From the NCBI RefSeq assembly GCF_001642475.1, contig NW_019173941.1, forward strand, positions 416,179 through 480,178: a stretch of DNA of 64,000 bases. Direction: 5' to 3'. Both the position numbers and the translations under genes were made by a program. The notes below the pieces were generated by a model. The model was not told the origin of the DNA. It did no database searches and saw nothing but the letters and a program-made list of their open reading frames with translations. Shown in pieces: positions 24,290-35,371 of this stretch (positions within the stretch are counted from its first letter, which is position 1; every line of letters starts with the position of its first letter). Origin of the DNA: Fonsecaea monophora. Lineage: Eukaryota > Ascomycota > Eurotiomycetes > Chaetothyriales > Herpotrichiellaceae.

Positions 24290-25649
24290 ATGGGGCGCAC
24301 CATTGACCAGGATGTGCATGCGGCATTCGTCGAGTTCAAGGCCAAAGGTACGTACGTAGTATTGTCACCTTCAGTATTGACTGTACTATACCTCTTGTAC
24401 GCGTATCACGATACAACATACTGTACTGTGACGATAGACGAGAGGAGCAGCTGACTGATTCGTGTCTCCACACAGAGGACGATAAATGCATGTCTGTTCA
24501 ATGCATCTATTGTCAACAGATCCGTGCAAAGAACACTTCGCGCCAGAAGCAACATCTGCTCGAGTGTCCTGGCCTACAGAACCATCCCAATGCCACTCGT
24601 CCACAATCGTCTCCTGGCGATGCCATCAGCGCTCCCAATGGATACAGCACTCCCTCCATCTCCCACAATGCGACTACCCCCATGAACAATGGCCTCACTA
24701 CCAACGGCACTCCCATGCAAGGAATGTCCAATGGCTCGACCATCCCGCCGCCTCCCGCTTCTACCACCCCTAGCCAACGTCACACCCCAAAGCCCACAAA
24801 GGCTCCCAAGACCACTCCTGGCTCCAGCCTCCCCGCGCCACCTCTCGATGATGTCCATGCTGCTTTTGTCGAGTTCAGAGCCAAAGAGGAGGACAAGTGT
24901 TTGTCGGTACAATGCATCTATTGCAACCAGATCAGGGCCAAGAACACATCGAGACAACGCCAGCACCTCCTCGAGTGCACAACATATCAGAATGTCATGA
25001 AGGAGTCAATACCTGCAAACAACCTTCTTCACAGATTTGATGAAGGTGATGTGGCCCGTTCGCTCCAGCTACCCACCCCAACCCTTGAACTTGACTTCCG
25101 CATGAGCATCAAGGTCAATCCTAAGATTGGCGTTGGGTCAGGCCTGTTCGGTCAGCGCGACTGGGTCAGCATTGTTGGGGGACAATGGGCTGGACGATGG
25201 GGCAAAGGTATTGTCATTGTACGTCGCATCCTGTCAATACCCCATAATCATTCATCAACTGACCCTGCCTCTAGCCTGGTGGTCAAGACAATCAACTAGT
25301 CGTCAAGGACCTTTCTGCCCGCAGCGATGCCAGCTATCTGCTCCAGACCAATGATGACCCTCCAGCCTACATCACAGCAAGGTCCAAGGGTTGGCGAACA
25401 GGTGCCAAAGATATTCTCGAACGACTCAACGACCCCACGGTGGCAGACACCATTCCGGCCAACCAATACAAGTTCCGCATCACCGTTGAGCTCGAGACTG
25501 GCGATGAGAGATACGCGTTTCTGAACACCTGTCTTTGGTTGGGAAGTGGAACTCGGAGAGTTGGTGAGAGTAAGTCGTGCCTTGACCGGAAGATAGTTCA
25601 TCCTGCTAACGCCCGGACAGTCATCTATGATGCGTACAGGGTCGGCTAG
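24290..25649 (+). CDS. DUF3237 protein with a duplicated BED-like zinc finger
   Basis: Four exons, 24290-24347, 24476-25218, 25275-25569 and 25621-25649, encode 374 residues. The N-terminal half holds two near-identical copies of one module: DVHAAFVEFKAKEDDKCMSV... (about residues 8-51) and DVHAAFVEFRAKEEDKCLSV... (about 137-180). Each has the order CxxxxCxxC, then SRQxQHLLEC, that is Cys-Cys-His-Cys spacing of a BED-type zinc finger. They are separated by an 85-residue low-complexity linker of Ser, Thr, Pro and Asn. The C-terminal half (from about 205) is a DUF3237 beta-barrel: LELDFRMSIKVNP, RDWVSIVGGQWAGRWGKGIV, and LETGDERYAFLNTCLWLGSG. DUF3237 proteins have no firm biochemical role. The first zinc-finger copy is split by intron 1 after the codon for AK, the second copy has no intron, which suggests duplication from a spliced copy or intron loss. 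Confidence 0.87.
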
Positions 25650-26499
25650 AGTCCTGAGCCTGAAGAACTTTCTCCCACCGAAGCTTCATTGTTATATTTC
25701 GAGGAACTGCTATGGGCCTACGAAGAGAGCGTAGGGGTGGCCATGATTGGATGCGGACCTCGGACATATTTGTGAATTCCTCACTTCTTTATATCGCGAT
25801 GGCAGGCGACCATGCTCGAATCATGTCCTTATTATGTATTTTCTAGGGCGCTCAACGGCGATGAGACACAGGCGCGGGGCGGAGCAGGAAGAGCAGTAAT
25901 GGGACAGCTGCAGTGCGGCATGCTCCTGGCTACTTGTAGCTCTAACCGGCGGTCGGATTTGATGGATGAACAATAGTTCAGCGACGGCATGGACAAGGAG
26001 GACGCTGCTGTCCCTGGGATCGGACGGTATTGCACGACCGAATACAGAGCGGCCGAACCCGGGTTGCCTATCGAGCATCCTTACTAGGTATGAAGCACAC
26101 ACAGGATTTCAATGACTGCAATAATGTCCAAGTCAGAGACATGTTCATTTTATCCCTGTCCCCCCTCCCCCTTTATGAAACATTGGGCGAGTTGGCTCGT
26201 TATCAAATCAACGTTTCTCGGTACAACACAGACCGGAACTCGTTTCAGGTGGCTGGCTGTTTCTCGAAACGACATACATACATACATGGTATTACAATAA
26301 CGGTACATTGTGTATACAGTCAGTATGGGGAGGATGGTGAAGATGATATCGAGGAAACGAGAACCCCTCTGACGAGGGAGCGAGAGTGGGAGATAGGTCT
26401 TCCGCCTCCTTCCTGGCTTGGGGGGTTTCCGTCGGGAAGCAGACCAAAACCAGAACCAGGGAGGGAGGGGGCTCTCGTATCTACAGTGTAGATAACTAG
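25650..26499. other. Convergent 3' region
   Basis: About 850 bases between convergent genes. No recognisable coding sequence; contains short CATA repeats near 26270-26285. Confidence 0.45.
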
Positions 26500-28848
26500 C
26501 TAGGACCGCCTGGGGCGCAACTGCTGAGTTCTGCTGGTCGATTTGTCCTTCTTCGCATTGGTTCCGGCGCTGTGCTCGCGCGCGCTCCTTATCTTCTTTC
26601 CATCGGACCCTGTATCATGGCCGTTCTCTCCGTCAGCGTCTTTCTTGTCGGGTCTCGGCTCTCCTTTGGTGTCGGAGGCGAAGGACACGTCCATGTGCTT
26701 GCCACCCAGGTACCGCCAGAGACGCCAGACTTCTTCGATGACGGCCTTTGCCGGACCGGGTATGGGGCGTACCAGAAGAAGATAGTCCGCCGTCTTGGGG
26801 TGCTGGAAGATTGACTCTCTCTCAATCAGCCTATGGAGTTCTTCCAGGTCAGAGACTCCCGGTGCCGACATATTCGCGAACAGACGAGGAAGCGAGAAGA
26901 CTGGGAACCGATATGTATCCAGAACGGTGATCATGGGAGGGATCAGGGGGTTATTTGACGGTAATGGTGGGAGGGGCGATGTCGACGGGTCCGAGGGATA
27001 AGGAGGCGCGTCGTCCTCGTTGCCAACGTGTAGAAAGACGCTTCCGGGGAGCCACTCGGAATGGCCAAGCGTGTAGTAATCTGGTTCTTGGGCGGTGAGA
27101 GGAGCGAATTGAGCCGGCATGGAAAGGCCGGCATCCGCAGTGGAAGGAGTTCCGGCTTGTGCAGACAGTTCTTCTTTTGGTTCACTTGTAACGGCTCGAA
27201 TTCTGATACCGGCAGATACGGCCGAAGATCGTGATCCCCTCATCAACCGTCGCAGCTCTTCACCCTTGAAATTCCCACCCCGAGGTGTCGGCAGGGCAAT
27301 AACACCCAATGGCCTGACGGGGAGCGCCTCGGATTTGGCAACCGACTCCGAATCTGCCAGCATCTTCATTGCAACGAGAATGCGTTTTCGCATGATATCC
27401 ACGATCCGAAGATATATATCAGGCTGCCATTGCAACCTGTTCAAGTTGAACCTAGTTTTCCCTTGCTCGGCGGAGGATGGATCCGAGTCCGTTTGGTGCT
27501 CCTTTTCTGTACCTTGCCCACTAGCCAGCGCGTCAAAACGATACTTGTTTTGCAGGTAGTGCTGCGCGGTTGACGTGGACTCACGGGCGTCGAAGTGGAC
27601 TAACTTGCCCACCTGGCCGGGAATCGTCTCGAGTGTAGTTGGCGATGAAGATCTGGACACTTTCCTGGTGGGTTGAGTTGCTTGGTGGGTCACCAGGCGC
27701 AGGAAAGTGATGTTGGGCAAAAGGCGGCTCTGTATAGGGATTTGTCTTCGAGGTGTTGATGGATAGTTGGTGGTCATCTGGGCGGCTTCTGTTGGACCGC
27801 TTAGTGAATCGTCTGCACCACCATCACCTCCCACGGGTCCATCTTTGGCGATAAAATGATGGCCTGCCTTCATCTTAGTCACATTGTCGAGTGTTCGTGA
27901 TTGACCCTCCAATATCGCCAGTTCTTCTGCCAGTTTTGCTTCTAGAGCATCGACGTCCGCAAGCTCTGCAGGCATGAGATATATCTTGCCGTCTCTTTCG
28001 TTCTTGACATATCCAAAGTCCAACAAAAGGTCGGCTGGCAGTCTTGCGCCGCTACCTTGACAAGCTCGGATAGGGCTCGCGAGAATTTCCGCCCACGGGT
28101 TATTCTTTAACCCTTTGATGCGTCGATAGGATGGGTGCTCTTTCCTTTCCTCACGTCGTCTTGCCTCGGCGGCGACCTGTGCGGTGATTGGTGACTCGGG
28201 AAGTAAAGGTATCTCTCCTCGAAGGCGCATATCAGTGCCATCTTCATCCCTGGATAGGACCCTTTTACTTATATCTTCAAGTTCCGTGAGTATGTCCTTG
28301 ATAGCTTGGTGTCCTCCGGCATTGGTCGCGTCCGAAGACTCTTCCTGGGTAGAGTGATACTTTCGCAGGGGAACGCTGGTCGATGGCCGCGAATGTGGGC
28401 TATCTTGCGTATCCACGTCCGCGGGTGCATCAAGATTTAGCGACCTGTGTGGTCCAAAGCTGTAGGATTCTGCACTTTCATTCCCTAACTGGATCTTCTT
28501 GCTTGCTTTCTTCAGGTCCGAAAGTAGCTCTTTGATGGCTCGACGACTAGGTTCGCTGAACGGACTGAAAGATCCCCCTCGCGGGGATTCTTTCTTGTCT
28601 GGTTTCGGGTGAGACGGAGCTTCCGGTGCTGACCCATCGTGTGTCTTTGGTTTGTCACCGTCCTTGTCCTTGGGCGTGGATTGAGAAGTCCTGGCATTGG
28701 TCTTGCGCGAATGAGACCTGACATATTCTCGTCGGAGGGAGACTGATGGTCCGGGGCGAGGGTCGTCGAAGGACCGACATAGTGTTCGAATGACATCCAA
28801 GCGCCACGTCGCGTATGAAACGTGCCGGTGAGGACATGACAGGCTCAT
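26500..28848 (-). CDS. Conserved fungal protein, probably mitochondrial (unknown function)
   Basis: Single uninterrupted frame of 782 residues from the ATG at 28848; the open frame extends ten codons further up but without another ATG. The start MSLSCPHRHVSYATWRLDV is basic and free of acidic residues for its first 18 positions, compatible with a mitochondrial presequence. Residues about 40-240 are charged and disordered with two related helices (RRAIKELLSDLKKASKKI and HQAIKDILTELEDISKRV), possibly an internal repeat. The best-conserved-looking block is KNNPWAEILASPIRACQGSG followed by ARLPADLLLDFGYVKNERDG (about 265-305), reminiscent of a short motif in the yeast respiratory-growth protein Rrg8, but that link is only a resemblance. 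A second folded part lies near 480-700 (PDIYLRIVDIMRKRI, PLGVIALPTPRGG, YLLLVRPIPGPAKAVIEEVW). The C-terminus is lysine/arginine-rich. Confidence 0.8.
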   Translation of the reverse strand: MSLSCPHRHVSYATWRLDVIRTLCRSFDDPRPGPSVSLRREYVRSHSRKTNARTSQSTPKDKDGDKPKTHDGSAPEAPSHPKPDKKESPRGGSFSPFSEPSRRAIKELLSDLKKASKKIQLGNESAESYSFGPHRSLNLDAPADVDTQDSPHSRPSTSVPLRKYHSTQEESSDATNAGGHQAIKDILTELEDISKRVLSRDEDGTDMRLRGEIPLLPESPITAQVAAEARRREERKEHPSYRRIKGLKNNPWAEILASPIRACQGSGARLPADLLLDFGYVKNERDGKIYLMPAELADVDALEAKLAEELAILEGQSRTLDNVTKMKAGHHFIAKDGPVGGDGGADDSLSGPTEAAQMTTNYPSTPRRQIPIQSRLLPNITFLRLVTHQATQPTRKVSRSSSPTTLETIPGQVGKLVHFDARESTSTAQHYLQNKYRFDALASGQGTEKEHQTDSDPSSAEQGKTRFNLNRLQWQPDIYLRIVDIMRKRILVAMKMLADSESVAKSEALPVRPLGVIALPTPRGGNFKGEELRRLMRGSRSSAVSAGIRIRAVTSEPKEELSAQAGTPSTADAGLSMPAQFAPLTAQEPDYYTLGHSEWLPGSVFLHVGNEDDAPPYPSDPSTSPLPPLPSNNPLIPPMITVLDTYRFPVFSLPRLFANMSAPGVSDLEELHRLIERESIFQHPKTADYLLLVRPIPGPAKAVIEEVWRLWRYLGGKHMDVSFASDTKGEPRPDKKDADGENGHDTGSDGKKIRSAREHSAGTNAKKDKSTSRTQQLRPRRS

Positions 28849-29166
28849 CCCTTCGGCATTGTTTTGAGAGAAGAGCACTGAATTCTAGAGTCGGAGCAAC
28901 AGCGCAGTTGGGGGCTCCGCTTGGCGAGGCGCAAGGCTGAACGTTTACGAGGCTGCAGCCTTGCTTAGTCATATACCCCTTCATACAGTCGTCTCTACAA
29001 GGTACTCGTACAAGAAAACCATAATAAACAACCTGGTATTTTGTGTATACTATATCGAGGACTGGCACACTAAAGGAGACACGATATGAAGGTCCCATAC
29101 GCTCAAAAGCCAAGACTTGTAATGGGTTGAGCGCAATTTCAATTCCACGAAGCAACAACGGCGGCT
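28849..29166. other. Short intergenic region
   Basis: About 320 bases between two minus-strand genes. An ATG-started frame runs through it on the minus strand into the gene below (29170 to 28655) but in a different frame from that gene and without a recognisable domain. Confidence 0.35.
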
Positions 29167-30063
29167 TCATCGAGAGACAAACTTTACGACTTCCTCAAAG
29201 ACAGCTTCCGGGTTGTCCTCGTGCATCAGGTGCCCTGCAGCGTCAATGTAGACGAGTTTCTTCCTGGGCGCGCCGCTGACCCTGTGCAATTCGTGGACAG
29301 TCCACCACTGATGAGCGGCGCTTTCCTGTCCGGCCATGGCCAGGAGGGGCACTTTGGTGTTCTGCGCGTCCTCTACCCAGTACTTTGGCATGGAGGTGTA
29401 GCGGAAGAAGTTGCACAGCCATTTGGCGTTGTCCTCGACCTGGCGCAGACGATCCGGGTTCGCCTGGATGCGCGGCCAGTACTTTGAACCCATGACGCCG
29501 CTGCAGAAGGCGGACAGGGCCTGGTCGTATTCTCCCTTTTTGCAGTGCACGATCGTCGGGCCTGTGGTGGTGGCGCCGAACCGCATCACCGGCCAGAACG
29601 TTATGGGGTGGTGCAGCAGGAAGGAGAGCACCGACGTCAAAGGAGGAGGGAAGGTCTGGAGAAACAGTCCAATGACGGGCGGCTCCTCGACCATCAAATT
29701 CCGAAACAGCTGAGGCTTCCTCCGCGCCAGGTACAGACTGATGACGGCGCCCGACGAGTTGGCCAGGACATGGACGGGCCCGATGTCCAAGGTCTCGATG
29801 AAAGCCGCGAGATCATCGGCGTCTTGCTCCCAGGGCGTGGGCTGATCGTCCTTGACGGGTTCATTGGGCCAAGCGTAGCGTCGACTGTAGTTGAAGACGT
29901 GGAACCGGGTCGCGAGTCTGTGTTCGAGATCGGTCCAGGTGCGTTGATCGGAGATATGGCCGTGGACCAAGACCAGAGGTTCGCCTTTCCCGCTCTCCCG
30001 GTAGGAAAGTGAGACGCCGTTGACCTCGACAACCTTGGTGGTGACTGTGGGTGATGCGGACAT
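29167..30063 (-). CDS. Alpha/beta hydrolase
   Basis: Intronless 298-residue alpha/beta-hydrolase-fold enzyme; substrate unknown. The start MSASPTVTTKVVEVNGVSLS leads into the usual GEPLVLVHGHISDQRTW oxyanion-hole strand (HGH, about residue 35). The nucleophile elbow reads LANSSGAVISLYLARR (about 100), that is A-N-S-S-G in place of the commoner G-x-S-x-G. The histidine of the triad is in IDAAGHLMHEDNPEAV near the C-terminus, and the acid is probably in the loop around MAGQESAAHQWW. The cap region (about 125-210) is rich in aromatic residues. Length and motif order match fungal epoxide-hydrolase/haloperoxidase-like hydrolases. It lies just left of the gene-poor gap that precedes the catabolic region, so its link to that region is uncertain. 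Confidence 0.9.
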   Translation of the reverse strand: MSASPTVTTKVVEVNGVSLSYRESGKGEPLVLVHGHISDQRTWTDLEHRLATRFHVFNYSRRYAWPNEPVKDDQPTPWEQDADDLAAFIETLDIGPVHVLANSSGAVISLYLARRKPQLFRNLMVEEPPVIGLFLQTFPPPLTSVLSFLLHHPITFWPVMRFGATTTGPTIVHCKKGEYDQALSAFCSGVMGSKYWPRIQANPDRLRQVEDNAKWLCNFFRYTSMPKYWVEDAQNTKVPLLAMAGQESAAHQWWTVHELHRVSGAPRKKLVYIDAAGHLMHEDNPEAVFEEVVKFVSR

Positions 30064-32983
30064 TGTTCGAGTAGTTTCTGAGATCGATATGCTCGTGCTG
30101 GCGCTCGCGATCCTTTAAAATGCTCCACGACGAGGGATCGCCGCTGGTGGGTCAGAATCAAGCCCAGGAGCAGTTCTTATAAACAACCATCAGTGGCAGG
30201 TTTGGGAACGAGAAGACGGGGCTGACCCTCGCGGGGGATGAAACCCAAGCTGCGCCGAAGCATCGATGGGCAACATTTGGGTGGGAAAACTCCACGGCCA
30301 TGTGTTCGGGAGTTGGCAGTGTACTCCATACGAGTGGCGACGAGGTGACAAAACTCGTATAAGGTAAGATGATTAATACTCGGTCCAGGTCAATCAATTC
30401 CCCCGTCTGGGCGTAATATCTAACTCACAATTCCCAAAGTTGACCCAGCCCTCCGGAAACAGCTACATACGGAATAAGGAGTCGAAGTATTAGTGGCCTA
30501 GACTTGTAATGTCCCACACATGGCGCCAGGGAGGAAGAAACGAGCCGTTGTGCCCCGCAAGGATTAGGCCGTGGCTCGAGCGAACCTGGTAAAGGGACGT
30601 ACGAATCTGTATGCATACGGAGTAAGCACTTGACGATGAGTCTTTTGGCGTGAAATACGAAAACATTATAGCTCTTGTCCTCATAGAGTGCTCCTGTTCG
30701 AGGAAAGTAACGGAGCGTACGAGGACAGGGGGAATAATATATCCTCGTATAGTCGCTCCAAATACAGACGTAGCCTTATGGCCCCACCGCATCTGGAATG
30801 TCTCCACTTCTTGACGTTCATTTCGCTGGACCTTGCGAGGCACGCTCTTCATCTTTTTCAAGTCTCTTCACATGGTGATTCTCATCCGTGCATCTGTGGC
30901 TACACCTACTACACACGAGGCCAAGAATGTATGTACATATGTTCATACCCCCGTACAGTATCACGTCAGATTCTAACTTCACGTCCAGCCAAAGCCTCCA
31001 CCTCCAGAGTTACTAAGCACCAGATGAATTAGTTTTGCCCTCGCAGATCATCATTGTCCGATTGGCGGTTCCATGCTGGGGGGAAATTTCCTGCACCATT
31101 GATGGACGGGGCTTTAACCCCAACTGAAATAAATTAAGTATGAGCACCATTAGGGTCTTGGGTGCTTTGAGTACCAAGTAAAACTCGGCGTCATCGTCGA
31201 TATGTACCTGGCGAAGCTGACGTCAAGTGATAATAAATTATATATACGAGCGGCACCAGGGCCACCGAAGCACCGCTGGGGCGGCGTGGTGAGATCAAAA
31301 AGGTCGGTAGATTCCGGCCTTACTTGTATGAGGTACAGGGAGACGAAAGAGGAAGAAGAGACTTTCCATTTTCAAAAGAAAGACCGAGATCAGGAGCATC
31401 GGGAGGATCTCCTCCACGTTCGACCGAGTGCGCCACTCATGCCCGACCCACATTGCACAGCTGAAGGATCTATGCATATGTAAGATATGCATGAATGCGA
31501 AAATGTAAAAATGAAATCATCTGAATGAAAATATTACATATATATATATACCTCATGCCCCGAACTGGGCTTTATCCCTTCCCTTTTTCGTTCAGGAAAG
31601 GGGGCGAGGCCGCTTTTGATCTGGTACGTGATGGAGCATCGAGGGAGCCGTGGCAGAGTACATGGGAGCACTGGGGGAGTACGCCCGAGCACTGGACAAG
31701 CCACAGGGAGCGCTGCCTGATGCCCGTCCCCCTCATTCGTTTCGGTCAAGCCTGCTGCCTGGAAACTTTTGATCCTACCGTCCGCGTGGTGACACGTTGG
31801 ATGGGTTTGCCGATTCCTTCATCCAACCATTGGTTAGTGCCTACGGACACAACACTCGGGGCCTCGGCCCGTACAGCCTTGGTATGCATTTGCCCAGAAA
31901 ATGGCCTCTTATAACTCGTCAAATCCAATCAAATCGGGATAGAATAATGTGAGACTTGATGCATCGCTTGTGTGTTTCCTTTCGTTTCCTTTTTGCTTGG
32001 TGGGGGGTGCAGCGTCCACCTCGATTAGAAGGAGCTCTGAGCAGTGTTTGGGGAGTGCTTGTCAGGCCATGCGGCTGTACTGTGTGTAGTTCCAGGCTGT
32101 ATACGGAGGGCCATGAATTCATGGGACTGTCGTAAGCCCAGCCCTTGAGATTCCCTGCTATATACATTGTCAGAATCCTTACTGAGTAGACTGTCTACTA
32201 TATCCATCCCCTGTGGCCGTTTCAGGCCTATTTAGAGCCATCGTGAAATCCAGACTCCGGCGCTTTCTGTTGTGTGATTTTAAAAGTTATTCATTTAATA
32301 ATATTTGCATAATTGTATATTTTAGTAAATTAATTTTAAGTACTTTATACCTGAAGACATGCCTTGTGAAAATCCCACTAAATGGTGTTATCAAAGTAGT
32401 AGAGCTAATATAGCTAAGACTAGAGACTAAATATATAGCCTCAATCACGCCCGAAGCTCCTAGTGTCTTTTTCCCACCGAACAGGTGTTCCAATCATCTC
32501 CATGTTGCCATAGACTGAAGGATCAGTCAAATTCTGCTCTCGCGTCCATACCTGAAGTCGAATCAGTCGCAGTTCAAGGCGCTCTCTGAAAAGGCCAAAA
32601 ACCACGCAGAGTCACATCAATGCCTCCGAGAGGATGCCGGGCCGAGTATTGTCCAGTGACTGCCACCTTCACCCCAACTTTGTCCTTACCGGGATATCGT
32701 TTGCCGGGTTACCGAACTACCGTATATTCTTCCTCGTCTCCATTACCGTGGGAGGTAATGTGGTACTCCCTGTGAATTGCACTTGGGGACGCGATTTTGC
32801 CGTTGGGGACATGGGGTTGCCATCAAACAAATGCCAGCAAACGTCTGGATAAATACCAACGCCTTGGTAGCGTACGTCCTTCGATTTGCCTCCAAAAAAC
32901 CTTTGACGAAGGCTCTTGATCGACTTAGATCTCTTGTGTCTACCGAGTACTTTGCTTCATTCTTTGAAAGGCACGTGCCCTGC
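30064..32983. other. Gene-poor gap of about 2.9 kb with AT-rich end
   Basis: No reading frame here matches a known family on either strand. Scattered frames such as 31525-31914 plus lack conserved features. The right part (about 32210-32460) is strongly AT-rich. The gap separates the housekeeping half of the window from the catabolic half and could mark an old insertion boundary. Confidence 0.5.
32270..32460. repeat. AT-rich RIP-like patch
   Basis: A sharp local rise in A+T with many TA steps and few CA/TG steps compared with flanks (TTTAATAATATTTG, TAATATAGCTAAGACTAG and the like). This is the signature left by repeat-induced point mutation of an old transposable element. No element ends recognised, so the borders are approximate. 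Confidence 0.5.
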
Positions 32984-34968
32984 ATGACGCCTTCCATTGT
33001 ATTCGAGGCCGAACCAGGCAGTGCTCGACTCATGGAGTGTAACGTCTCCGCCAAGCCATTGGTGGTAGATGGCGGCATTGGACACAAGACGGGCGTTGCA
33101 TTGGTGCATCTACCAGAGGAGACAAACTCAAACCAACAAACTACTGCCGCTGATCCTGACCAGGAGTTGCCGCACTTGACCATATCAGAGGACTACACGG
33201 TTTCTGAGGAACCCTTGGGCACAATCCGTCCAGTCCGTGTCATTAGTATTGGTGCCGGAGCTAGTGGTATCAATCTTGCCTACCAATTTACAAAAAACAT
33301 GCAGAATTCGACATTGAATATCTATGAGAAAAACTCAGCCGTCGGCGGCACGTGGTACGAGAATCGCTATCCGGGTTGCAAATGCGATATCCGTAAGTGG
33401 AATCCCTTGTCTGTTCGTTGAAACGAATGCTCACTATAATGCTTAGCCTCGCACAACTACCAATTTTCATGGGAACCCAATCCCAACTGGGCTGAGGTAT
33501 TTTCCCCGGCACAGGAGATTAAGGATTACCTTCAACACTGCGTCGATAAGTACGACCTTGCCAAATACATTCATCTACGCCACAAAGTCATTTGCGCCGA
33601 ATGGAATGAAGAGCGTGGCATCTGGAATGTGAAGATTGAGGACACAGCCAACCAGTTGATTTTTACCGACTGGTGTCACTACTTAATCAATGCCAGTGGC
33701 ATTTTGAACAATTGGAAATGGCCTTCTATTCCTGGTCTTCATGACTACCAAGGAAAGCTAGTGCATAGCGCGAACTGGCCAAGCGACTGGGATTACAGTA
33801 ATCTCAAGGTTGCCGTCATTGGAAATGGGTCAACCGGCATCCAGATTGTCCCAGAGATGCAAAAGACAGTCAAACAGCTCGTTCATATCATTCGCTCACC
33901 AACATGGGTGACGCCGGGAGCGGCGTCCAGGTATCCATCCCTTCGAGGAGGTTCTATGCCCGACGTCTTTACCGAGGAACAGAAAGAACACTTCCGCAAT
34001 GAACCTGAATCATATCTGGCATTTAGGAAACAGGTTGAACGAGAGATCAACAGCAAGTTCCAGATGCTGATCAATGGGAGCGCAAAAGCGGCGGAAGTTC
34101 GACAGGCAGCATACGATAGCATGATATCCCTCCTTGGGCCAGAGGGTGCCCGCAAGTATGCCGAGAAAATCATCCCTTCGTTCCCGGTCGGCTGCCGAAG
34201 GATTACCCCAGGGGTCGGATATCTGGAAAGTTTCACCAAAGAGAATGTTCGAATTATCACCGACGCCTCCATCTCGAGAGTTGACCAAACTGGCCTCGTG
34301 ATGTCAGACGGAGAGCATATCGAGTTGGACGCTATTGTGTGTGCAACTGGGTTCGATGTGTCCTTTTCTCCACGCTTCCCTGTCATCGGACGAGACAAGA
34401 TCAGTCTCAGTGATGTCTGGTCCAAAAACATCCCGTTCGCTTATCTGTCCATGGCGATTCCAAAGTTTCCGAACTATTTTGGTGAGTCTTTCCCTTTTGC
34501 TCAGCTACTGTTGAGGTGATTACTGATCTTGCAGTCTTCCTTGGCCCTAATGCGCCTATTTCGCACGGCAGTATTCTTACGATTACCGAGCAATGTTCCA
34601 AATACGTGATGCAGCTCATTACAAAGGCACAGACAGAGAATATCAAGGCATACGACGTCAAACAGGCGGCCTGTGATGATTTCCTTACGCATATCCATCA
34701 CTTCATGCCTCGTACAGCCTGGGCGGCTAAATGCCGATCGTGGTTCAAGAACGGAACTGTGGATGGGCCTATCCTAGCCATACATCCCGGCAGCAGGATA
34801 CACTGGTTCCATTCGCTTGAGAGGCCGAAATTCGAAGACTTTGACTATACCTACTGGACAAATAACAGATTTTCTTACTTGGGCAACGGCTTTTCAACGA
34901 GAGAGATGGATGGCGGCGATGATACATGGTTCTTAGAGCATCCTGAGGCGGCTTATCTCTATTATTAA
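32984..34968 (+). CDS. Type I Baeyer-Villiger FAD monooxygenase
   Basis: NADPH- and FAD-dependent enzyme that inserts oxygen next to a ketone, giving an ester or lactone. Exons 32984-33392, 33447-34481 and 34535-34968 give 625 residues from the ATG at 32984. Two Rossmann motifs bracket the fingerprint: ISIGAGASGINLAYQ, then AVIGNGSTGIQIVPEM. The fingerprint FxGxxxHxxxW(P/D) appears as YQGKLVHSANWP, with Tyr for the first Phe. YENRYPGCKCDIPSHNYQFS, ATGFD and GPNAPISHGS are typical of the fungal group annotated as 4-hydroxyacetophenone-monooxygenase-like. The start is uncertain: the frame stays open upstream, with another ATG at 32831 and a later one at 33032; the family core begins around SEEPLGTIRPVRVISIG, so about 85 residues of leader are unexplained. 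It opens the catabolic region. Confidence 0.92.
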
Positions 34969-35371
34969 ACTGAATCTTTGGGATTCAATGGATTTTTCTG
35001 ACGATACACCGAAGTTTCGAAAAGAGAAATTGGCCCCGAGATCCCCATTGACTTTGAAATATAGACAGATTTGGAGGAGCAGAATTCAGCGTCCGCGCAA
35101 TCTTATTACCCCAATCAATTGACTCTCTTCGCACAGGCGCCCCCTTTTTTTTGTCACGCGAGTCCATGAATTGAGCTATAGTCACTCACATAGATGCAGC
35201 TTACGCTTGTGATTGAGACGTCTCTATGTATTCATACTCTATTTTCCCTCCTTTTCATCCAAGATGAGATACCGAGAACTTATGGGGGACTCATGGTGGT
35301 GAACAGCAGCTTCTTTCATGGCAATTTCCATCCCGATGATGGACATTTCTAAGGTGGAGGACGTATGTGAC
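34969..35371. other. Convergent 3' region
   Basis: About 400 bases between convergent genes. A GTGAGT donor overlaps the stop codon of the SDR below and a TTAG acceptor follows at 35350, so an alternative last exon with a different short tail is possible. Confidence 0.4.

Noticed and set aside
31525..31914. 129-codon plus-strand frame in the gene-poor gap
   Set aside because: Begins in simple AT repeat sequence and shows no family features.
34969..35371. Extra last exon for the SDR (GTGAGT at 35375, acceptor at 35350)
   Set aside because: The resulting tail is short, Cys/His-rich and unlike SDR C-termini; the simple stop is preferred.
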